Source of the DNA: Isohypsibius dastychi | Lineage: Eukaryota > Tardigrada > Eutardigrada > Parachela > Isohypsibiidae | Reading direction: 5' to 3' | Length of the DNA: 43,833 nucleotides | Assembly (NCBI GenBank): GCA_034696485.1 | Contig: JAQIWT010000055.1 | Location: 1 to 43,833 of the forward strand | Part shown: one piece after another, positions 39,301 to 43,833 of the stretch | Layout of the letters: the number at the start of each line of letters is the position of its first letter | How positions within the stretch are numbered: position 1 is the stretch's first letter | Notes under the pieces: generated by a model | What the model was told of the DNA's origin: nothing | The model's input: only the letters and a program-made list of their open reading frames with translations | Database searches by the model: none | Translations under genes and position numbers: made by a program

Positions 39301-42125
39301 GAATTGATGAAATCAAAAAAGTTATTCTGGCGCTACCTGATATGCTTCAGCGCAACAAGGACATCCTGGCTGAGGTATGGAAAGTTTCAAAGTCAATCTT
39401 CTACAAATTGATTTATGATAATTGCGATCTAATAATACTTGCTGGTCCGGAAATGAAATACATGCATTTGTATTTCATCTTTGATTAGATTATCTTTGAT
39501 TAGGAATGTCAATCAATTTAAGAATAAGACCTTCACGTGAACCGGAAGTTGTGTTATTATGTATTTTCCGTTTCGAATATCTTCTGTGTTTTTTCAGTGC
39601 GATCGTCTTTTGGACGAGGAGTTGCATTCGGATGAGCAGCTAAAAGGTCAGTTTGGAACCCGATGGAATCGGACTCCTTCAAGTCAGCTCAGCGAACCAC
39701 TGCGTTCGGAATCCGCCAAATATCGGGCCATCATTTCTAATGCCGAAAAAGCCGACGCTATCGTTCGCGAAAAATTTCAGAAGCATGAACGCGCTATGAC
39801 GTTGTTAAGCGGTTCGGAACAGGATGTTGTGAAAGCTGTGCCATCTACCAACCCGGTTCAGGGGCTTTTGAGCAGCCCCGTGGTGAAAAGTCTGCGAGAA
39901 TTATTGGATAGTGTGGAGGCAATCAAAGTCACACGGGAAAACGCTGAGAATGACTTAAAAGCTGCTGTGGTCGACATCAGTAAGTAGAACCTATTTTGGA
40001 CGACTTCCGGAATACTGTATCATAGATATTTGTGAAAAAATGAGATATGTTTTTTCTGGGTTAATGTTGATTTTACGACATTCTTTTTTAGAGCCTCGAT
40101 TGCTTCAGGAGCCAAACATGCCGACCGATACCGTCTATGCGCTTTCCGTTGAGGAACTTGGCCGTGTTTTGGGTCCGATTCAGAAGTCCATCCATGAAAC
40201 TTACACTTTACAACAAGCGGTCATGCCGGAAATCCAGCGTTTGAATGCCGAATTCTGTTCGATGAAGAGTGCCAATAAGAGCGCTGAGCAACGTGAAACA
40301 GTGCTGAAAGATCTGGCTTCCGGCTACGATGCTTATATGGAATTGAAGGCCAATTTGAATGAAGGAGCCAAAGTGAGCTTGTTTTCCTGAAGTCAACCGG
40401 AAATGGAATATATCTCTTGCTTGACGTCGATCGTGGTTGGTTTGAATCATTTTCTAACATGTGTTTGTGTTTTCTTCCAGTTTTATGGTGATTTGACGGA
40501 GTTGTTGCTGAAATTCCAAAGCAAAGTGGGAGATTTATGTTTTGCCCGGAATACGGAGAAGGAAGAGCTGTTACGATCGCTGCAAGCTAGTATCATAAAC
40601 AAGCCAACTAGCGAATCCGGCACACCGAAAGTCCCCTCTTTCCACGAAGGTAAATTGGTGTTATTACATCGCCTGTACTTCTCTGTAAGAATAGTATATA
40701 ATAACAAGCAGATTTGAATTTCCGGTTGAGCGTAATTTCATCTGATTCCCTTTTCCCTCTGGTCAGATCAGTTCAAAAGTCGCTGTTAATCTCAAGAACG
40801 ATCTGTTTCTGTTCTTTTCCATCGGAATAAAAATCAGGAAGTCGTTTCTAAAATGTCAATTGACATTTTCTGCCTAATTTATTTCTGAAATTTAATAGCG
40901 CTCATATTCTATAGATTTTTTCATATTCGGGTGATTCCCTGTTTAGAATTATCAACCGTTACCTTTTTTCAGGAGATGGTGGTTCGTCAGCAAAACCGAC
41001 ACCTCCGCCTCGTCCACCCCCACCAAGCCAGCAGCAGCAAGCCTACCAGCAGCCTCCTCAGAATCCGCAATCGAATCAATCGAATCAGCCTCCGGGTTAT
41101 CCCACGCAACCCCAGAATGGAGCCACCGCTCCTTATCCCCAACACCCCCAACAACCTATTTCAGGTTATCCTCAGCATAACCCATATGCACCACAAGGCG
41201 CATCACCTTATCCGGCATATGGAGCTTATAATCCACCGTAAGGCGGAAAAAACTCATTGGATTTAAATGAGGCAGATTTGTGAAAATCATTAAAATTAAT
41301 TGAGTTGAGATGATTTGGAAAATTTTGGTTTAGATTTCCTTGGATTCCTAGATTTGATTTGATTTCCTCGGTAATCCATGAATATGCTCGAATTAGTGGA
41401 ATTTTGCTAAATCATTTTGGTAAATTAAATGAAAAAATTACTGTTCCCACAGCTTATCGTCTTTATGCAGTTCCAACGTAATTATGAGATTTTCGGACTT
41501 CGAGCTCCTAGAATCAGTTCAGACCGGCCATGAAATTTTCTTGGGTGACTGCTCAGCGTATAATTTTTTTGTAATTGCTATTTGATTTTATTGGGAGATT
41601 TTGGTTCGTTTCTTATTTTGTTTCTTGTTTCGTTCCTAAAGAGTCTGTCACGACTTCTTTTGTTACGTTTTTTTGTTCAGTGCGGGAGAAAAAAATGAAA
41701 ACGAAAAACTGGTCCAACTGGAAATTTTTAATAGAAAACTCATAATCTGTAAAACTCAGACTTTTAAATACTGTATAAAACACTCTTTGAGCGACACATG
41801 ATTGTTTATACTTGTTTTGAAAACCGAAGTTCTCACATCTCTGCTCTGAAATTTTTTGAGTCGAATTTTTCTGGATGATCTGGATTCCGCATGGATTCTG
41901 GCCTTCGCGTTTTGATTTGTTAGATTTTTTTATATCTTCAGGTCTTATAATCCGAGCATGGCTTATAATCTTCCATATCCGGGTGCGCCGGCAGCTGGTC
42001 AACCATTCCAGCAGTATCCCCCAGCACCATACCCATATCAGCTCCCACCAGGCTATCCCCCTCAGCCAAACATGGACCCTGCTGCTTATCAACAGCAACA
42101 GCAACAACAACAGCGACCTTGGTGA
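36334..42125 (+). CDS. ALIX: ALIX / PDCD6IP (Bro1-domain ESCRT accessory protein)
   Basis: Thirteen exons in consistent phase give 881 residues: 36334-36542, 37120-37238, 37355-37636, 37985-38094, 38171-38287, 38394-38619, 39013-39136, 39197-39374, 39598-39979, 40092-40372, 40481-40649, 40973-41237, 41942-42125. The Bro1 domain (about 1-360) shows [33 protein letters not shown]-like and [14 protein letters not shown] segments. The helical V domain follows (about 360-720), then a Pro/Tyr/Gln-rich tail with [10 protein letters not shown] (SH3-ligand type), YPxYxxYNP repeats and a poly-Gln end. ALIX bridges ESCRT-I/III, binds CHMP4 and YPX(n)L cargo motifs, and acts in multivesicular bodies, cytokinesis and membrane repair. 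I see no P(S/T)AP TSG101 motif. The last donor overlaps an in-frame TAA, so retaining intron 12 would give an 820-residue isoform. Confidence 0.95.
40850..40869. repeat. Perfect 20-bp palindrome in ALIX intron 11
   Basis: AAAATGTCAATTGACATTTT equals its own reverse complement. It contains two TGTCA/TGACA half-sites, the core bound by TALE homeodomain (Meis/TGIF/exd) proteins. Function unknown. Confidence 0.75.
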
Positions 42126-42145
42126 TGAAAATAATTCCTGTCAGA

Positions 42146-42151
42146 AATAAA
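42146..42151 (+). terminator. Poly(A) signal for ALIX
   Basis: AATAAA 21 nt after the exon-13 stop codon. Confidence 0.65.
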
Positions 42152-43747
42152 CATATTTCTTCTTCATTTCCGGAGTTATGCGTAATTAAAAATTGGTGGT
42201 ATTTAAATTCGGGTGTGCTGCTGTTTTTTCCTTCGACCATTTATTTTGATTTCATTTTTGCTTGAAAACAGAAATCTTCTTCGGTCTGTCACGTCAGATT
42301 CTCTTCCAGTTGCCTGGAGGGATTGATTTTGTATTTCATTAATATGGAAAAAAGACTCGGATTTGTTTGAGATGAAGAATTTAGTTCTGGAATGAAAAGT
42401 CTGGGTTTTTTGTTCTGTTTTTGGGGTTTTTCGTGGAATTAATTTGTGGGTTGTAATCTGGGAATGTGTGACGTGGTCACGCAGAAACAGGGATGACTGC
42501 AGGAAATAATTCCTGTATTAATCTAGCTGGTGTTCTGATTTTCGGCTGATTGATTATCCTGAAAAGGCGAACGCACTGAGCTGTAATACGACGAAGGATC
42601 AGCGGTTTCTCGGATATTAAAAGTGGTCATTTAATTCGTGATGTTTCGGTTTCAACCTTTCGGGGAGAAATCTGCCAGAAACTGACGTATTTTCAGGGCG
42701 CATAGAAGTTTCGGAGTTGAACTTGTCGTAGTGTTGAGGTTTCACAGTTCACCTAACGAGTGTGTAGCTTGTTGCTTTCGAAGTCAGGAGCTCCCGTTGT
42801 GTAAACTTCCCGAATGCACAACCAGTCATAGCCAGCGTAGCAAAGACTCTACGTGCGGAGGATCCATGGTGAAATATTTTGTACTGTTAAAGAATTACGT
42901 ATGGTAGTGCCCAGAAGTTTCAGTATTCTCAAAGATTCTGTGATCGGCAAAATAGGCAGGGACAACAAAAAACCACAATTCACTACACATACCATGACCA
43001 CGAACTTCTTGCCCACGAGCTCGAACAACAACGAAAACTCTTGGCCACAAAACCTACGGGGGCCGACTGCTCTTCTGAAAAGTCTCACCACGCAAAGTCG
43101 TGGCACGATTTTGTGGGCGCCGAATTCGATATCAGTGATATTCGTCCAAGTTGGGGAAGATCTTTAATCGTTCACGGTAGGGGGAAGGGACCATGGATAA
43201 GCGCAAACAGTTCTGAGGTTACCGCGGGTGGCACGGGCCGAGCTGAAAACTGCTTTATTGTTCAGGAAAACTGTGGTAAAAATCAGCAACTGAAATTTTT
43301 TCATTGGAATTTAATTCAGGGGTTTAACCGTAGAATTTCCGACGACTTTCAACGTTATCAATGTGTGTAAATTCCACAGCGGAATTCTTGAGTAAACTCA
43401 GCCTGGGCTACCGAAATTTTACATAAGAGATTCAGCTGGTACTCGGAGAAGATGTATGGTACCAACTGCATTCCGTACATTTGTACTATGGGCTTCGGCC
43501 TTCGGTCAACCACCTAACTTCACCAATTCGCCCTCCCTTCTGGGTTCCAGTTCTCGAGTCGTTTACACCAGTGGTACTGCCGTATTGTGAATTCATAGTA
43601 TTCTGTACGTGTCAGCAGTACCCACATTTCCACTAAAACTATTTCTGAACCGTGTTGGGGTGGAGCGAGCCATGTGATCGTATTAATCGCATGACCTGTA
43701 TTAATTTCTGATGACCTTTGAGTCGTCTCGTCTCACTTTATCCGAAC
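42152..43747. other. Intergenic region right of ALIX
   Basis: No supported gene; ORFs at 42853-43370 overlap the repeat described separately. Confidence 0.4.
42700..43130. repeat. Copy of the TTTCGTAG inverted repeat family
   Basis: The left arm has GTTTCGGAG, TTGTCGTAG, and GAGCTCCCGTTGTGTAAACT followed by CACAACCAGTCATAGCCAGC at 42788-42835. This aligns with the stretch at 5509-5560 (GAGCTCTCGTTGTGAAGAAC followed by CACAACCATTCGTAGCCAGC). The right arm (about 42970-43110) has the opposite sense (CCACGAACTTC, CCACGAGCTCG, CCTACGG, CACCACGC) and ends GTCGTGGCACG, like GTCATGGCACG at 5836. Overall order and length match the 5430-5845 copy. Confidence 0.65.
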
Positions 43748-43755
43748 TATTTATA
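43748..43755 (+). promoter_or_regulatory. Candidate TATA box of a gene starting beyond the right edge
   Basis: TATTTATA followed by a C/A-rich leader (CGCAACCACATCGATACTAAAC). No ATG-initiated frame of note is reached before the window ends. Confidence 0.35.
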
Positions 43756-43833
43756 TCCCTATTTCGCAACCACATCGATACTAAACAGAAGAATATTCTA
43801 CACGCCAGAAAGCGATCGTTTAAAATCTGAACA

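Noticed and set aside
43041-43370. 109-residue plus-strand ORF near the right edge
   Set aside because: Overlaps the right arm of the repeat copy; no domain.

Overview
The window is eukaryotic, intron-rich nuclear DNA from a small invertebrate. My best reading is a tardigrade (Hypsibius/Ramazzottius type). The main reason is a four-exon gene for a group-3 LEA protein with a mitochondrial presequence, resembling tardigrade LEAM. Compact genes, many 50-70 nt introns and protostome-type homeobox genes fit this, but the species is inferred. I worked from reading frames and splice phases only; no database search was run.

Layout. 867-1525 (+): calexcitin-type EF-hand protein with a GC-AG intron. 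3444-3899 (-): multicopy neuropeptide precursor with about a dozen RWG(R/K) units. 3.9-9.6 kb: long gene-poor stretch with diverged repeats. 9681-12416 (-): homeobrain (hbn). 14835-16628 (-): retinal homeobox (Rx). These two are adjacent and co-oriented, so they are a remnant of the ancient Hbn-Rx-Otp (HRO) homeobox cluster; otp is not in the window. Between them lies a 707-bp non-autonomous DNA transposon with 18-bp perfect terminal inverted repeats and an 8-bp target duplication. 17.9-19.0 kb (-): two small uncharacterised ORFs. 19416-24489 (-): complete 14-exon bifunctional peptidylglycine alpha-amidating monooxygenase (PAM), the enzyme class that would amidate the RWG peptides. 25251-25845 (+): small secreted protein. 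26401-28811 (+): Na,K-ATPase beta subunit. 29912-32720 (+): ETO/MTG/Nervy-type corepressor with a CtBP motif and an NHR1/TAFH domain but no MYND finger; a two-exon gene on the opposite strand (30249-31092) lies inside its first intron. 33321-34550 (+): mitochondrial LEA protein. 35338-35772 (+): glycine-rich secreted protein. 36334-42125 (+): 13-exon ALIX, with a stop codon embedded in its last splice donor. 42.2-43.8 kb: intergenic DNA with another copy of the dispersed repeat and a TATA box near the right edge.

The least expected structure is a dispersed family of degenerate arrays built of ~16-nt units around TTTCGTAG, clearest at 5430-5845. There a rightward arm is followed by an inverted arm. 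Related pieces lie near 3.0, 8.0-9.0, 24.9-25.2 and 42.7-43.1 kb. Other points of interest are the candidate RWamide precursor, the HRO remnant, the nested gene, the MYND-less MTG protein, and a surplus of CCGGAA/TTCCGG (ETS-like) hexamers in the introns of the right-hand genes.
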